From positions 1-64,000 of the forward strand of contig CAITDI010000088.1 of the NCBI GenBank assembly GCA_903891095.1: a DNA stretch of 64,000 bases, in the 5' to 3' direction. This stretch comes from an uncultured bacterium. GTDB taxonomy: Bacteria > Planctomycetota > Phycisphaerae > Phycisphaerales > SM1A02. Of the stretch, positions 15,999 to 25,177 are shown one piece after another (the first letter of the stretch is position 1; each line of letters starts with the position of its first letter). The notes below the pieces were generated by a model. It worked only from the letters and a program-made list of their open reading frames with translations, made no database searches and was not told where the DNA came from. The position numbers and the translations under genes were made by a program.

Positions 15999-18182
15999 TT
16001 AGTTGCGGGCGGGCGACGGCATTGCGCCGCCGAGCCCCGTCTCCGGCTCGTCCTTCGGCTTCGCCTCGACGACCGCGGGCTTCACGCGCGCGCTCTCCGC
16101 TGCGAGCAGATCCGCCACCGTCGGCTTGGCCATCTGCTCGCCGCGCATCAGGCGATCGACATCGTCCTTCTGCAGGGTCTCGTAGCGCAGCAGCGCCTCG
16201 GCGACCGCGACGACCTTGTCCCAGTTCTGCTCGAGCATGCGGCGCGCCTCTTCGTACGCCTCGTCGATGAACCGACGCGTCTCCTCGTCGATCACGCGCG
16301 CCGTCTCCGGCGAGTAGTCCTTCTCAGGAAGGAACGACTCGCGCGTATCGGATCCCGCGTAGTTCACGAAGCCAAGGCGATCGGACATGCCCCATTGCAG
16401 GATCATCGCACGCGAGTACTGCGTGGCCATCTTGATGTCCATCGAAGCGCCCGAGCTGATGTCGCTGGTCTTGCGCTCCTCCGCGATGCGTCCGCCGCAC
16501 AGCACGCGCAGCGTCGCGAGGACATGCTTGCGGCCGTAGCCGTAGCGGTCCTTGTCGGGCAGCGAGAACGTCGCGCCCATCGCCTGGCCGCGCGGAATGA
16601 TCGTGACCTTGTGCAGCGGATCGGCGTGCTCGAGCAGCACCTGCAGCACGGCGTGGCCGGCCTCGTGGTACGCCGTCGCGACGCGCTCCTGCTGCTCGAT
16701 CTTGCGCGACTTGTTCGCGCGGCCCCAGCGGACCTTGTCGCGAGCTTCCTCGAGATCGGCGAGCTCGACCTGGTCCTTGTCGGCCATGGTCGCGATGATC
16801 GCGGCCTCGTTGATCAGCGCCGCGAGATCGGCGCCGGAGAACATCGGGGTTCCGCGGGCGACCTTCTCGAGATCGACATCCTCGGCGAGCTTCACCTTCT
16901 TCGCGTGGACCGAGAGGATCTGGCGACGGCCGACGAGGTCGGGCAGGTTCACCGCGACCTGACGGTCGAAGCGACCCGGGCGCGTGAGCGCAGGATCGAG
17001 CACGTCCGGCCGGTTGGTGGACGCGATGACGATCACCTGCGTGTTCGCATCGAAGCCGTCCATCTCGACGAGGATCGCGTTGAGCGTCTGCTCGCGCTCG
17101 TCGTGTCCGCCCGACGAGAATCCACCGCCGCGGCGTCGGCCGACGGCGTCGATCTCATCGAGGAAGATGATGCACGGCGAATTCTCCTTGGCCTGCTTGA
17201 AGAGGTCGCGCACGCGGCTCGCGCCGACGCCCACGAACATCTCGACGAAGTCCGAACCAGAGATCGAGTAGAAGGGCGCGTCGGCCTCGCCGGCGATCGC
17301 CTTCGCGAGCAGCGTCTTGCCGCAGCCCGGAGGACCCGACAGCAGCACGCCGCGCGGAATGCGTCCGCCGAGGCGCGTGAAGCGCTTCGGGTTCTTGAGG
17401 AACTCGACGATCTCCTGGACCTCTTCCTTGGCCTCGTCGACGCCGGCGACATCGCCGAACGTGACCTTGACCTGCTCCTTGGTCTGCACCTTGTGACGGC
17501 TCTTGCCGAAGCTGCCGAGCATGCCGCCCGGACCGCCGCCCGCGCCGCGCATAGAGCGCGCGACGAACCAGACGATGCCGATCACGAGCACGATCGGAAG
17601 GAGTTGGAGCAGGTAGATCGGCCAGGTCGACGGTTCAACCTCGGTATACCGCTTGCGGTGTTCGTCGAGGAAATTCTTGTAGCGCGGGTCGCCGCGCTCG
17701 ATGCCGACGGTGATCTGCTTGGCGGGCGTTTCAGCGCCGGTCTGCGGGTTGACGGTGTAGCCCGGCACGCCCGGCTTGATCCACGCGGTCAGGCGCGTGC
17801 CGTCGATCACGATCGGTCCCGCCGCAGGATTCTGCGCGTCGGTGCCGTCGAGGATCTTCTTCTGCTCGACGAACGTGCGGAAGTCGGTCCACTCCATGTC
17901 CATCGGCTTGCTAAACGACTGCAGCGCGACCACAACCAGGCCGACCATAGCCGCGATCATGACCCAGGTCATGACCTGCTGGCTGCCGCGCTGTTGCTGT
18001 GGCGGCACCGGAGGGCCACCGTTGGATCCGCTGTCCTTGCTGCCGCCATCCTTGCCGCCATCCTTGCCACCATCCTTGCCAGCCATGAGCATCGGCGCGG
18101 CGGCTTCGAGCGATTCGGACCGCGATGTCTCGCGGGTCGCGGGGCGGAGGAACGAGGGAAGACGCGAGAGGAGATTCTTCAT
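15999..18182 (-). CDS. ftsH: ATP-dependent zinc metalloprotease FtsH
   Basis: Membrane-bound AAA+ protease of 727 residues that degrades misfolded and regulatory membrane proteins. TM1 is at about 70-88, a periplasmic domain follows, then TM2 (about 175-195). The AAA domain has GPPGCGKT (about 285), [11 protein letters not shown] and the SRH region. The zinc motif HEAGH in [10 protein letters not shown] is at about 503. The N-terminal cytoplasmic segment is longer than usual and contains a low-complexity [13 protein letters not shown] stretch. The start is the ATG at 18182. It lies in the same orientation as the downstream-positioned lptE and BamD-like genes (at higher coordinates), a region of envelope functions. 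Confidence 0.93.
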   Translation of the reverse strand: MKNLLSRLPSFLRPATRETSRSESLEAAAPMLMAGKDGGKDGGKDGGSKDSGSNGGPPVPPQQQRGSQQVMTWVMIAAMVGLVVVALQSFSKPMDMEWTDFRTFVEQKKILDGTDAQNPAAGPIVIDGTRLTAWIKPGVPGYTVNPQTGAETPAKQITVGIERGDPRYKNFLDEHRKRYTEVEPSTWPIYLLQLLPIVLVIGIVWFVARSMRGAGGGPGGMLGSFGKSRHKVQTKEQVKVTFGDVAGVDEAKEEVQEIVEFLKNPKRFTRLGGRIPRGVLLSGPPGCGKTLLAKAIAGEADAPFYSISGSDFVEMFVGVGASRVRDLFKQAKENSPCIIFLDEIDAVGRRRGGGFSSGGHDEREQTLNAILVEMDGFDANTQVIVIASTNRPDVLDPALTRPGRFDRQVAVNLPDLVGRRQILSVHAKKVKLAEDVDLEKVARGTPMFSGADLAALINEAAIIATMADKDQVELADLEEARDKVRWGRANKSRKIEQQERVATAYHEAGHAVLQVLLEHADPLHKVTIIPRGQAMGATFSLPDKDRYGYGRKHVLATLRVLCGGRIAEERKTSDISSGASMDIKMATQYSRAMILQWGMSDRLGFVNYAGSDTRESFLPEKDYSPETARVIDEETRRFIDEAYEEARRMLEQNWDKVVAVAEALLRYETLQKDDVDRLMRGEQMAKPTVADLLAAESARVKPAVVEAKPKDEPETGLGGAMPSPARN

Positions 18183-18491
18183 GCGTACCTGCTTAGTCCT
18201 GCATTGGTCGAACATCTGACCTTCGCTACCGACGTGCGCTATCAAGACGGGCGCTATCAACTGGCGGAACGGACCTGCAATCCTGACCTTCATTTTGACC
18301 CGCCAACTATCGGTCCGCAGGGGACCTCGGCTCTGCAAAGAGCGGGTTCTTTTCAGCATTCCCTGGATGGAGCCCTGATCAAGGGTCGCCAGCCGCTCGC
18401 ATTGCGCTGGACCGCCCCGAAACCCGGTACTTGCCGACTGTCCTTGCCGTTCGCTTCACGACTCGTCTCATCACTCGCTTCACCACTTGCT
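18183..18491 (-). promoter_or_regulatory. ftsH upstream region with 10-bp direct repeats
   Basis: About 300 bp without a supported gene between lptE and ftsH, presumably holding the ftsH promoter. On the minus strand TTGATAGCGC occurs twice with period 15 (18236-18245 and 18251-18260), 54-78 nt before the ftsH ATG. This looks like a tandem regulator site or a -35 element with a duplicate. No terminator is obvious for the lptE operon here. Confidence 0.4.
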
Positions 18492-19022
18492 TCACCACTT
18501 GGACTGCATCGCTGCAACCAAGTCGTTCGCGAGCTGCTGCACGGCGGCGAACCGCCCGAGTTCGAGCGGTTCACGAGCAGGATAGGAGGGCACGAAGAGC
18601 GCGGACGACTCCACGCCTTCCTTTGCGACGATTCGTTCGCCGGTGCGGAGATCGACCCACTCGAAGTCCACCCGCACCCGCACCATCATCTCGTTCGCGA
18701 GACCGGTGGCGGGGTCCTTCGACAGCTCGACGAGCTCGACCGCGGTGATCGTGCCGCGCATCGCCGTGTCGGCGCTCGCCTCGGAGCGAACCTTGTACGG
18801 CGTCGACTGCTCGACCTGCTTGACCAGCGCGTCGGCGAGATCTTGCTCGAAGCCGCGCATGTAGCTCTGGTTGCGGAACACCGACAGCGCGACGCTGCGG
18901 TACTTGGTCGGATACGGCGTGGTCGCCGCGTAGCCCTCGGTCGGCGTCGAGGCGCAGCCGGACATCCAGCCCGTCACGACCGCGGCCGCAGCGACAAAGG
19001 CAAGCGTTGCGATGCGCGCCAT
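18492..19022 (-). CDS. lptE: LptE-like LPS-assembly lipoprotein
   Basis: A 176-residue outer-membrane lipoprotein with lipobox M-S-G-C (Cys23). The mature part begins with the family's pattern: YRSVALSVFRNQSYMRGFE, then DLADALVKQVEQ, then a strand series (RGTITAVELVELSKDP, MMVRVRVDFEWVD). In proteobacteria LptE plugs the LptD barrel and helps insert lipopolysaccharide. Here the role is inferred from the pattern. The ATG at 19022 overlaps the stop of the BamD-like gene (ATGA), so the two envelope proteins are translationally coupled. Confidence 0.75.
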   Translation of the reverse strand: MARIATLAFVAAAAVVTGWMSGCASTPTEGYAATTPYPTKYRSVALSVFRNQSYMRGFEQDLADALVKQVEQSTPYKVRSEASADTAMRGTITAVELVELSKDPATGLANEMMVRVRVDFEWVDLRTGERIVAKEGVESSALFVPSYPAREPLELGRFAAVQQLANDLVAAMQSKW

Positions 19023-20158
19023 CACTTGGACTCTCCCGCCGCGGGCGTCTTCTCGGGGTGTTCCATCGCGTCCTGCATGGCGTCGGGCGCGGGCATCTGG
19101 TCCCACTCGATCTGCAGCAGCTGCTTGCGGAGCGCGCGGTAGTCGGGCCCGTCGTCGATCACCGACTTCGGCAGCCGCGTGAGCACGCTGGGGATGATCC
19201 GCATCGCCTCGAGCGTCGCGACGGAGCGCGGATGACGCTGCACAAGGCGACGGATGAACAGCTCCGCCGAGATCGGATCGTTGACCTCGAGGTACCACGA
19301 TGCGGTCGAGAGGAACTTGGCCGCTTCCGACTCCTCGATGCGCACGAGGATGCTGTCCGCGCCGACCTGCTGCGCGAGTCCAGGCTGGAGCGCCTGGAGC
19401 GAACGCAGCTTGGCGCGCGCCTCGAGCAGTCCGCTCGCGTCGTACTCAGGCCCGCGGAATCCCGCGAGGTACGAGTAGATCAGGCGCAGCCGCGCCTTGC
19501 TGACCTTCGCGCTGCGCGGGAAGTTCTCGATAAAGATCGAATACGCCTCGGCCGCCATGAGCATCTCGCGGCGGTCGAAGTAGAAGTCCGCGAGCCGCAT
19601 GCACGCGCGCTCCGCAAGCTCGCTGCCCGGGAGGCGCTCCTGCACGCGGATGAGGAGCTCCTGCGCATCCTCCGACGCGTCGACCCAGCGGAACGTTCCG
19701 AAGAACTTGCGGTGCAGACCGTCGGCGTACGCGTTTGCGATCTCGAGCTCGCGCTCCAGCGCGGGCACGAACGTGCTCGAACTCGCGTACCGACGGCAGA
19801 TCTCCTCGTAGTCGAAGAGCGCGCCGTACTCGTCGTCGGACTCGCGCAGCGCGTCGCCGCGGATCAAGAGCGCATCGGCGCGGAATCGCGACAGCGGGTA
19901 GCGGTCGAGGAACGCGTTGATGAGGTTCTTGGCGCGCGCGGGCTCGTGGTTGACGAGCGCGCGGCGGGCGGCGAGGAGCTGCGCTTCCTCGCTCGCGGGG
20001 TCGATGTCGGCGACCTTCTTCCAGCGGTCGAGCGAGTCGAGCTCGTACTTCTCCGCCTGTGCGTGCGCGGGCGTGGCCGCCGCGAGGGCAACAAGGACCG
20101 CCGCGCAGAGGCTGGCGGGGGAGAAGGTCGAAGTCCAACGGGCCAAGGGACCGATCAT
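19022..20158 (-). CDS. TPR protein resembling outer-membrane assembly factor BamD
   Basis: Exported 378-residue protein with a signal peptide ending A-H-A-Q at about 25-28, followed by TPR-like helices. KARLRLIYSYL and RADALLIRGDALR are TPR-type helices, and the spacing matches BamD/YbgF relatives. BamD in proteobacteria is a lipoprotein of the barrel-assembly complex. This one lacks a lipobox and is longer, so it may be periplasmic or anchored otherwise. Coupling to the LptE-like gene supports an outer-membrane role. The start is the ATG at 20158, eight bases after a TACCAT box and without a Shine-Dalgarno site. Confidence 0.7.
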   Translation of the reverse strand: MIGPLARWTSTFSPASLCAAVLVALAAATPAHAQAEKYELDSLDRWKKVADIDPASEEAQLLAARRALVNHEPARAKNLINAFLDRYPLSRFRADALLIRGDALRESDDEYGALFDYEEICRRYASSSTFVPALERELEIANAYADGLHRKFFGTFRWVDASEDAQELLIRVQERLPGSELAERACMRLADFYFDRREMLMAAEAYSIFIENFPRSAKVSKARLRLIYSYLAGFRGPEYDASGLLEARAKLRSLQALQPGLAQQVGADSILVRIEESEAAKFLSTASWYLEVNDPISAELFIRRLVQRHPRSVATLEAMRIIPSVLTRLPKSVIDDGPDYRALRKQLLQIEWDQMPAPDAMQDAMEHPEKTPAAGESK

Positions 20159-20166
20159 GGGGTGCG

Positions 20167-20172
20167 ATGGTA
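20167..20172 (-). promoter_or_regulatory. TACCAT, -10-like hexamer 8 nt before the BamD-like gene
   Basis: On the minus strand TACCAT ends eight bases before the ATG at 20158, matching the leaderless-promoter pattern of this window. Confidence 0.45.
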
Positions 20173-20231
20173 CGCGCCGATCGAGTTCTCGGGGGCGCGT
20201 TGACGGAGTCCCGTGCGCGGCAGGAGATGGC

Positions 20232-21110
20232 GTGATCGGAATCGTCTTCAACCCAATTTCAGGCACTGGGCGGGCGCGAGTCGTCGCCGAGCGGATGCTC
20301 GCGGGTCTCGACCGCCTTGGCCTGCGCGCCGAGTTGATCGAGAGCGCACGAAGCGGCGCGGAGCAGTGGCTGCGGCCGAGGCTTGCGGGCGCTGAGCTTG
20401 TCGTCGTGGCAGGGGGCGACGGCGCCGTGCGAACGGCCGCGCCCGAAGCCGCGCGCGCGGGCGTTTCGCTCTGGCACGCGCCGTGTGGAACGGAAAATCT
20501 CTTCGCGCGCGCCTTCGGGATGCGCGCTGATGCGGCGATGATCGCCGCTGCGATCCGCGCCGGCCGCACGCGCAACATCGACCTGGCCTCCGCCTCAGGC
20601 GAGCCGTTCGCCATCATGGCGTCGGTCGGGTTGGACGCCGAAGTGGTGCACGACCTCAGCTCGCGGCGATCGGGCGGGATCTCGCACCTGTCCTACGTCG
20701 GTCCAGTGCTCCGGCAACTGAGCGCCTGGCGTCCCTCCGAGCTGGCCTGGTCGATCGACGGCGAGCGGGAGCAGCTCGGCCGCGGCATGGTCGTCGTCGG
20801 CAACCTGCCCGACTACGGCGTTCGTCTCAACCCGGCGGCCGAGGCGATCCCCGACGATGGCCTGCTCGACGCAGTCTTCATCCCCGCCGACGGGCCGATC
20901 AGCCTGCTCCCCTGGGCGGTCCTGATGCGCGCGGGACTCCACCTGCGCTGCCCTGGGGTCCGCGTCCGCCGAGGGCGGGAGCTCCGCATCCACGCCGACC
21001 GGCCCGTTCGGCTTCAGCTGGATGGCGATCCGGCGGGGAGCGCGGCAGGGGCCTCCGAGTACCTGCTGACCCCGTCTCCGGGCGCGTTGCGGGTCCTCCT
21101 CCCGGCCTAA
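20232..21110 (+). CDS. Diacylglycerol-kinase-family lipid kinase
   Basis: A 292-residue protein of the DAGK/sphingosine kinase/YegS superfamily. It starts VIGIVFNPISGTG (phosphate-loop strand), has the nucleotide motif GGDGAV at 61-66, and HAPCGTENLFARAFG, the P-x-G-T-x-N-x-x-A motif of the family. The C-terminal half is the beta-sandwich with PDDGLLDAVFI. The usual GGDGT is GGDGA here, a mild deviation. It phosphorylates a lipid hydroxyl with ATP, probably at the inner membrane, substrate unknown. GTG start with GGAG six bases upstream. Divergent from the BamD-like gene. Confidence 0.8.
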   Translation: MIGIVFNPISGTGRARVVAERMLAGLDRLGLRAELIESARSGAEQWLRPRLAGAELVVVAGGDGAVRTAAPEAARAGVSLWHAPCGTENLFARAFGMRADAAMIAAAIRAGRTRNIDLASASGEPFAIMASVGLDAEVVHDLSSRRSGGISHLSYVGPVLRQLSAWRPSELAWSIDGEREQLGRGMVVVGNLPDYGVRLNPAAEAIPDDGLLDAVFIPADGPISLLPWAVLMRAGLHLRCPGVRVRRGRELRIHADRPVRLQLDGDPAGSAAGASEYLLTPSPGALRVLLPA

Positions 21111-21159
21111 ATCCGCGCCAGTTCGGGTGGGGTGAATGCTCCCGAGCCTGGGAGTCCGC

Positions 21160-21187
21160 TCAAGTCGCCCCTCTCTGCCGCCGATGC
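21160..21187 (+). promoter_or_regulatory. Possible sigma-28-type promoter before fliL
   Basis: TCAAGTCG and GCCGATGC are 12 bases apart, close to the flagellar sigma-28 consensus (TAAAGTTT, 11 bases, GCCGATAA). It lies 61 bases before the fliL ATG and a FliA-type sigma factor is encoded downstream. GCCGAT is common in GC-rich DNA, so this is tentative. Confidence 0.3.
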
Positions 21188-21248
21188 CCTCGGCACGGTG
21201 TGCCGATTTTTCGGCCGCCGAAAGCGTGAGATCCCGGAGGTACCACCC

Positions 21249-21809
21249 ATGTCCGACAAGAAGCCCGACGCCAAGGAATCGAAGGACGCCAAGCCCGAGG
21301 GCGCCGCAGAGGCCCCCAAGAAGAAGGGCGGCATGAAGTTCATCGCCATCACCGTCGCGCTCCTCGCGATCGAGGGCGGCGTGCTCTTCGCGGTGTTCTC
21401 GATGGGCGGCCCCAAGGACGCGCAGGCCTCGCATGTCGAGGAGCCCAAGCACGACGCCGGCAACGACTCGTGCGAGGTGCAGGTCTTCAATGGCCCGCTC
21501 TTCAACGACGCGACCGGCATCAACTACGGCTTCAAGGTCGAGATCTTCGTGACCACCAAGGCCAAGCACCGCGACGCGATCACCAAGAAGGTCGAGGACA
21601 GCAAGGCTGCTCTTCGCGCCGAGATCGCGGGCATCTGGCGCATGGCCAGCTCGGAAGACCTGTCCGACCCGCTGTTCGAGTCGCTCCGTCGCCGCATCGA
21701 GGCGAAGCTCAAGGAGCGCATCAACGGCGAGGCGATCGGCGAGGGCGAGGCCCCGACGGTCGAGAGCGCGGTCGTGATCTCCACTCCGGCGGTTCGTCAG
21801 GAGCGCTGA
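21249..21809 (+). CDS. fliL: Flagellar basal-body protein FliL
   Basis: A 186-residue single-pass membrane protein. It has a charged cytoplasmic N-terminus (residues 1-30, Lys/Asp/Glu-rich), TM at about 31-52, and a periplasmic domain of FliL type with CEVQVFNGPLFND, then YGFKVEIFVTTK, a long helix and a C-terminal helix rich in Glu/Arg. FliL surrounds the stator and modulates torque or surface sensing. GGAGG eight bases before the ATG sets the start. A strong terminator follows the gene, so it is transcribed apart from the fliN-flhG run although it opens the flagellar cluster. Confidence 0.75.
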   Translation: MSDKKPDAKESKDAKPEGAAEAPKKKGGMKFIAITVALLAIEGGVLFAVFSMGGPKDAQASHVEEPKHDAGNDSCEVQVFNGPLFNDATGINYGFKVEIFVTTKAKHRDAITKKVEDSKAALRAEIAGIWRMASSEDLSDPLFESLRRRIEAKLKERINGEAIGEGEAPTVESAVVISTPAVRQER

Positions 21810-21838
21810 GCGCCGACCTGCGACAAGTTCAACCCTCT

Positions 21839-21873
21839 CCGCCGCCCCGGTCCGCCGGGGCGGCGGTCGTTTT
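21839..21873 (+). terminator. Rho-independent terminator between fliL and fliN
   Basis: CCGCCGCCCCGG and CCGGGGCGGCGG pair over 12 bp with a TCCG tetraloop (21839-21866), followed by TCGTTTT. It is one of the strongest hairpins of the window and cuts the flagellar cluster into two transcription units. The remaining 170 bp to fliN must contain a new promoter. Confidence 0.85.
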
Positions 21874-22042
21874 GCCCGCGCGCAGAATCTGCAGGTGAAA
21901 GGCAAACCCCGCGCCGACGATTCTCTACAGGCGCAAGCCTTGCGCGACCGATCAACGCACGTCCGAAATGCACGCTGGGCAGGACGCCCTTCGTTTCGGA
22001 AGGTCAGCAGGCAGTCAGGCGGAGCCTGAAGGAAGCCGAACC

Positions 22043-22378
22043 ATGCCAGATCCCACCACCACCTCAGCAGCCGGCGCCGCGACTCCCGTGGGGCTTCCCG
22101 ATTTCGGATCGCCTTCCGCTGGCGGCGCTGCTCCCAGCGCGATCGGCCTGCTTTCCGACGTCTCGCTGCAGGTTCGCATCGAGCTCGGTCGCACCAAGAT
22201 GCTGGTCGAGGACGTGCTCAAGCTCAATCCCGATTCGGTGGTCGAGCTCGACAAGGCTGCAGGCGACCCCGTCGACATCTACGTGAACGGCCGCCGCATC
22301 GCGCGCGGCGAGGTGCTCGTCCTCAACGAGAACTTCTGCGTGCGCGTGAGTGAAATCCTCGAGCCGCTCGAGGGTTGA
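22043..22378 (+). CDS. fliN: Flagellar motor switch protein FliN
   Basis: A 111-residue C-ring protein. Residues 1-33 are a Gly/Ser/Pro-rich linker. The SpoA domain follows with [14 protein letters not shown], the hydrophobic patch [35 protein letters not shown] and the ending FCVRVSEIL. It forms the bottom of the switch complex and docks the FliH-FliI ATPase. The start ATG has AAGGAAG at an 8-base spacing. It heads the fliN-O-P-Q-R-flhB run. Confidence 0.93.
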   Translation: MPDPTTTSAAGAATPVGLPDFGSPSAGGAAPSAIGLLSDVSLQVRIELGRTKMLVEDVLKLNPDSVVELDKAAGDPVDIYVNGRRIARGEVLVLNENFCVRVSEILEPLEG

Positions 22379-22451
22379 GAGTTCCGCTGCAATCGAGTGT
22401 GGATGTTCGAAGCCCCGGCGGAGCCGGTCAGCAAGCAAGCCAGGATGGCGC

Positions 22452-23273
22452 ATGCGGAACCCAATGATCAACTTCGCGATGGCGGTGCTTGCGCTCGGCG
22501 CTTGCGCCATCATCGCCACGCCAGCCTCGGCGCAGAACCGCCCGCTCATGCGCAGCACGCCGAACGCCGCGATGTCGGTGGAGCCGGCCGCGGCGCCAGC
22601 GGCTGATGCGGAGCCGACTTCTGCGAGTGCGGAGCCGCGCAAGACTGACGTGCGGCCGTCGCAGGGTCTCGCGTCCGGTGCCTTGTCGGGGTCTACGTCG
22701 GGGTCCATGTCGGCATCTACGTCGGGCTCCTCGCAAGCCAAGGGCTCGCTCGGCAACGCAGCTGCTTCGCGCGGTCTCTCCAGCGAACTTGTCACCACCG
22801 GTGTCGCGCTCGGCGCGACGCTCCTCGTGATCGTCCTCGCGCGCAGCGCGGTCAAGCGTTTCGGTGGCGGCGGCGCCGCGGGCAAGCGTCCGTCGGGCGT
22901 CGTCGAGGTCCTCGCGCGCTATCCGCTCGCGCGCGGTCAGAGCATCGTGCTCATCAAGGTCGCGCGCCGCGTGATCGTCGCGCACCAGAGCTCCGACGGC
23001 ATGAAGCCGCTCAGCGAGTTCTCGAGCGAAGAAGACGTCGCCGACCTGCTCGCCCGCTGCGAGGCGGGTGCGCGCGGAACGTCGCAGTTCTCCTTCGATG
23101 CGCTGCTCCGCCAGTCGGGCAAGGCGTTCGATGGATTCGGCTCCTCGGCAAAGGATCGCGCCGGCAAGGCTGACGAGCGCATCGACCCGCGCGACACGCT
23201 GCCCGCCGTCATGCGCGGCGCCGAGATCGAGACCGTCGACCTGACCCGCCCCCGCAAGGGAGGCGCGCGATGA
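22452..23273 (+). CDS. fliO: Flagellar export-gate assembly protein FliO
   Basis: A 273-residue protein. It has an N-terminal signal-like segment (residues 5-27), a Ser/Ala/Pro-rich periplasmic linker with an STSGSMSASTSGS repeat (about 80-95), TM at about 111-131, and a short SH3-like cytoplasmic domain with VEVLARYPLARGQSIVLIKV, characteristic of FliO. FliO stabilises FliP during assembly of the FliPQR gate. The C-terminal 80 residues are longer than in enterobacterial FliO. The stop overlaps the fliP start (ATGA). Confidence 0.8.
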   Translation: MRNPMINFAMAVLALGACAIIATPASAQNRPLMRSTPNAAMSVEPAAAPAADAEPTSASAEPRKTDVRPSQGLASGALSGSTSGSMSASTSGSSQAKGSLGNAAASRGLSSELVTTGVALGATLLVIVLARSAVKRFGGGGAAGKRPSGVVEVLARYPLARGQSIVLIKVARRVIVAHQSSDGMKPLSEFSSEEDVADLLARCEAGARGTSQFSFDALLRQSGKAFDGFGSSAKDRAGKADERIDPRDTLPAVMRGAEIETVDLTRPRKGGAR

Positions 23274-24091
23274 TGCTTGGTGTCGTCGCCCATCAGGTCG
23301 TCACGCTCGCGCATGCTGCCGCCGCCACTGCGAGCACGGCCGCGCCGTCGCTCGACAACATCAACCCGATCGGTGTCCTCGAGGACGCCACGAAGACCGT
23401 CCCTGGCTTCGAAGGCGGCCTCAGCGCGGCGCTCAACATCGTCCTGCTGCTCACGGTCCTTACCGTCGCGCCGGCGATCCTGATCCTCTGCACATGCTTT
23501 ACGCGCATGGTCGTCGTGCTCGGCCTGCTCCGTCAGGCGCTCGGCACGCAGACGCTGCCGCCGTCGCAGGTCATCGTCGGCCTCTCGGTGCTCCTCACCG
23601 CGGTCGCGATGGGCGGAACCTTCGAGCGCATGTGGAACGAAGGCCTCGGCCCGTACGCGCGCGGCGAGCAGAAGAACCAGATGGTCGCCTGGGAAGGCGC
23701 CAAGAAGCCGCTCCGCGAATTCATGGTCGCGCAGATCGAGGCGACCGGCAACACGCCGACCGTGCTCATGATCCTCTCGCACCGCGGCGTCGACGTGAGC
23801 GAGCCCGAGCGTCTCACGTGGGACAAGGACGTCGACATGCTCACGCTGGTCCCGAGCTTCGTGATCTCCGAGCTCAAGACGTCGTTCCTCATCGGATTCC
23901 GCGTGTACCTGCCGTTCCTCGTCATCGACATGGTCATCTCGAGCCTGCTTGTCTCGATGGGCATGATGATGCTCCCGCCGGTGCTGGTGTCGCTGCCGTT
24001 CAAGCTGCTGCTCTTCGTGCTCGTCGACGGCTGGACGCTCGTCGCGGGCGGTCTGCTCACTGGCGTGATGGCGCCGCTTGGAGGCACGTGA
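23270..24091 (+). CDS. fliP: Flagellar export-gate protein FliP
   Basis: A 273-residue integral membrane protein, the pentameric core of the flagellar type III export gate. The family signatures CTCFTRMVVVLGLLRQALG and FRVYLPFLVIDMVISSLLVS are intact. Four TM segments are expected, plus an N-terminal signal-like region. The ATG at 23270 overlaps the fliO stop and is preceded by GGGAGG. The stop shares one base with the fliQ start (TGATG). Confidence 0.96.
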   Translation: MMLGVVAHQVVTLAHAAAATASTAAPSLDNINPIGVLEDATKTVPGFEGGLSAALNIVLLLTVLTVAPAILILCTCFTRMVVVLGLLRQALGTQTLPPSQVIVGLSVLLTAVAMGGTFERMWNEGLGPYARGEQKNQMVAWEGAKKPLREFMVAQIEATGNTPTVLMILSHRGVDVSEPERLTWDKDVDMLTLVPSFVISELKTSFLIGFRVYLPFLVIDMVISSLLVSMGMMMLPPVLVSLPFKLLLFVLVDGWTLVAGGLLTGVMAPLGGT

Positions 24092-24357
24092 TGGATCTGG
24101 AAGCACTCGATGTCGTGCGCGAGGCCTTCATGCTGATGCTCCTCATCAGCGCGCCGATCCTTGCGGTCGGACTGGTCGTCGGTCTCGTGGTCAGCATCAT
24201 CCAGGCGGTCACGCAGATCCAGGAGCAGACGCTGGTGTTCGTGCCCAAGATCCTCGCGATGGTCGGCACGACGCTGATCCTCCTCGGCTGGATCACCGTG
24301 AAGATCATGGAGTTCTCCACCGAGATGTTCTCGTGGTCGCCGGTGTCCGGAACGTGA
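24091..24357 (+). CDS. fliQ: Flagellar export-gate protein FliQ
   Basis: An 88-residue protein with two TM helices (about 13-38 and 52-72) and the family motif VSIIQAVTQIQEQTLVFVPK between them. It forms the outer layer of the FliPQR helical gate. Start and fliP stop overlap by one base. Confidence 0.96.
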   Translation: MDLEALDVVREAFMLMLLISAPILAVGLVVGLVVSIIQAVTQIQEQTLVFVPKILAMVGTTLILLGWITVKIMEFSTEMFSWSPVSGT

Positions 24358-24367
24358 ACCAACACCG

Positions 24368-25168
24368 ATGAACGCGCTCGAAACCCTCTCGCAGCATCTC
24401 GTGCCGGCAACGCTGGTCGTGGCGCGCGTGTCGGGTCTCGCGGTGCAGGGGCCGGTGCTCTCGTCGCCCGCGATCCCGATGCGGATCAAGGGACTGCTCG
24501 TCGCGTCGCTCGGCCTCGCGGTGTATCCGTCGGTCGCGGCGGGGGCGTCGCTTCCCACGGGCATCTCGCTCGGCGCGACGCTGCCGCTGATCGTGTTTGA
24601 GTTCGGCATCGGCGCGTTCATCGGGTTCATGGCCTCGATGCCGCTGCTCGCCGCGCAGTTCGGCGGACTCTCGATGGGCCAGCAGATCGGCCTCGGATTC
24701 GCGCGTTTCTACAACCCCGCGATGGGCGAGGAATCCGACGCGCTCGAGCAGATCCTGTTCTTCCTCGCGCTTGCGACGTTCCTCTCGCTCGGCGGCCTCG
24801 AGTCGATGTTCTCGTCGCTGGTCGCGAGCTTCGACTCGCTGCCCGCGGGCGCGGTCCCCGGAATGATCATGGGCGAATCCGACATCGCGCCGATCGCCGT
24901 CTTCACCGGCGCGATCAAGGCCGCGTTCGAACTCGGCCTGCGCGTCGCCGCGCCGCTTCTCGCCATCGTGTGCCTCGAGACCGTCGTGATGGGATACCTC
25001 TCCAAGAGCGTGCCCCAGCTCAACGTCATGTCGATCGGCTTTCCCGTCCGCATCATCGTCGGCCTGGCCGTCATCATTGCGTCGCTTGCGGCGATCAACG
25101 AGGCGCTTGTCGACGGAACCTCCGGCGCGCTGGAAGCCCTGCTTCTCGCGAGCGGGGCTCGAACCTAA
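24368..25168 (+). CDS. fliR: Flagellar export-gate protein FliR
   Basis: A 266-residue polytopic membrane protein with about six TM segments, the single-copy component that closes the FliPQR gate. It has VARVSGLAVQGPVLSSPAIP at the start and AAQFGGLSMGQQIGLGFA, both typical of FliR, plus PQLNVMSIGFPVRI near the end. The gap to fliQ is 10 bp and to flhB 9 bp, so the whole run is one operon. Confidence 0.95.
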   Translation: MNALETLSQHLVPATLVVARVSGLAVQGPVLSSPAIPMRIKGLLVASLGLAVYPSVAAGASLPTGISLGATLPLIVFEFGIGAFIGFMASMPLLAAQFGGLSMGQQIGLGFARFYNPAMGEESDALEQILFFLALATFLSLGGLESMFSSLVASFDSLPAGAVPGMIMGESDIAPIAVFTGAIKAAFELGLRVAAPLLAIVCLETVVMGYLSKSVPQLNVMSIGFPVRIIVGLAVIIASLAAINEALVDGTSGALEALLLASGART

Positions 25169-25177
25169 GGAGGCGCG

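Noticed and set aside
15669-19142. A 1157-codon plus-strand open frame opposite ftsH and lptE
   Set aside because: It runs through palindromes, ftsH and lptE on the other strand and shows no motifs. It is a shadow.
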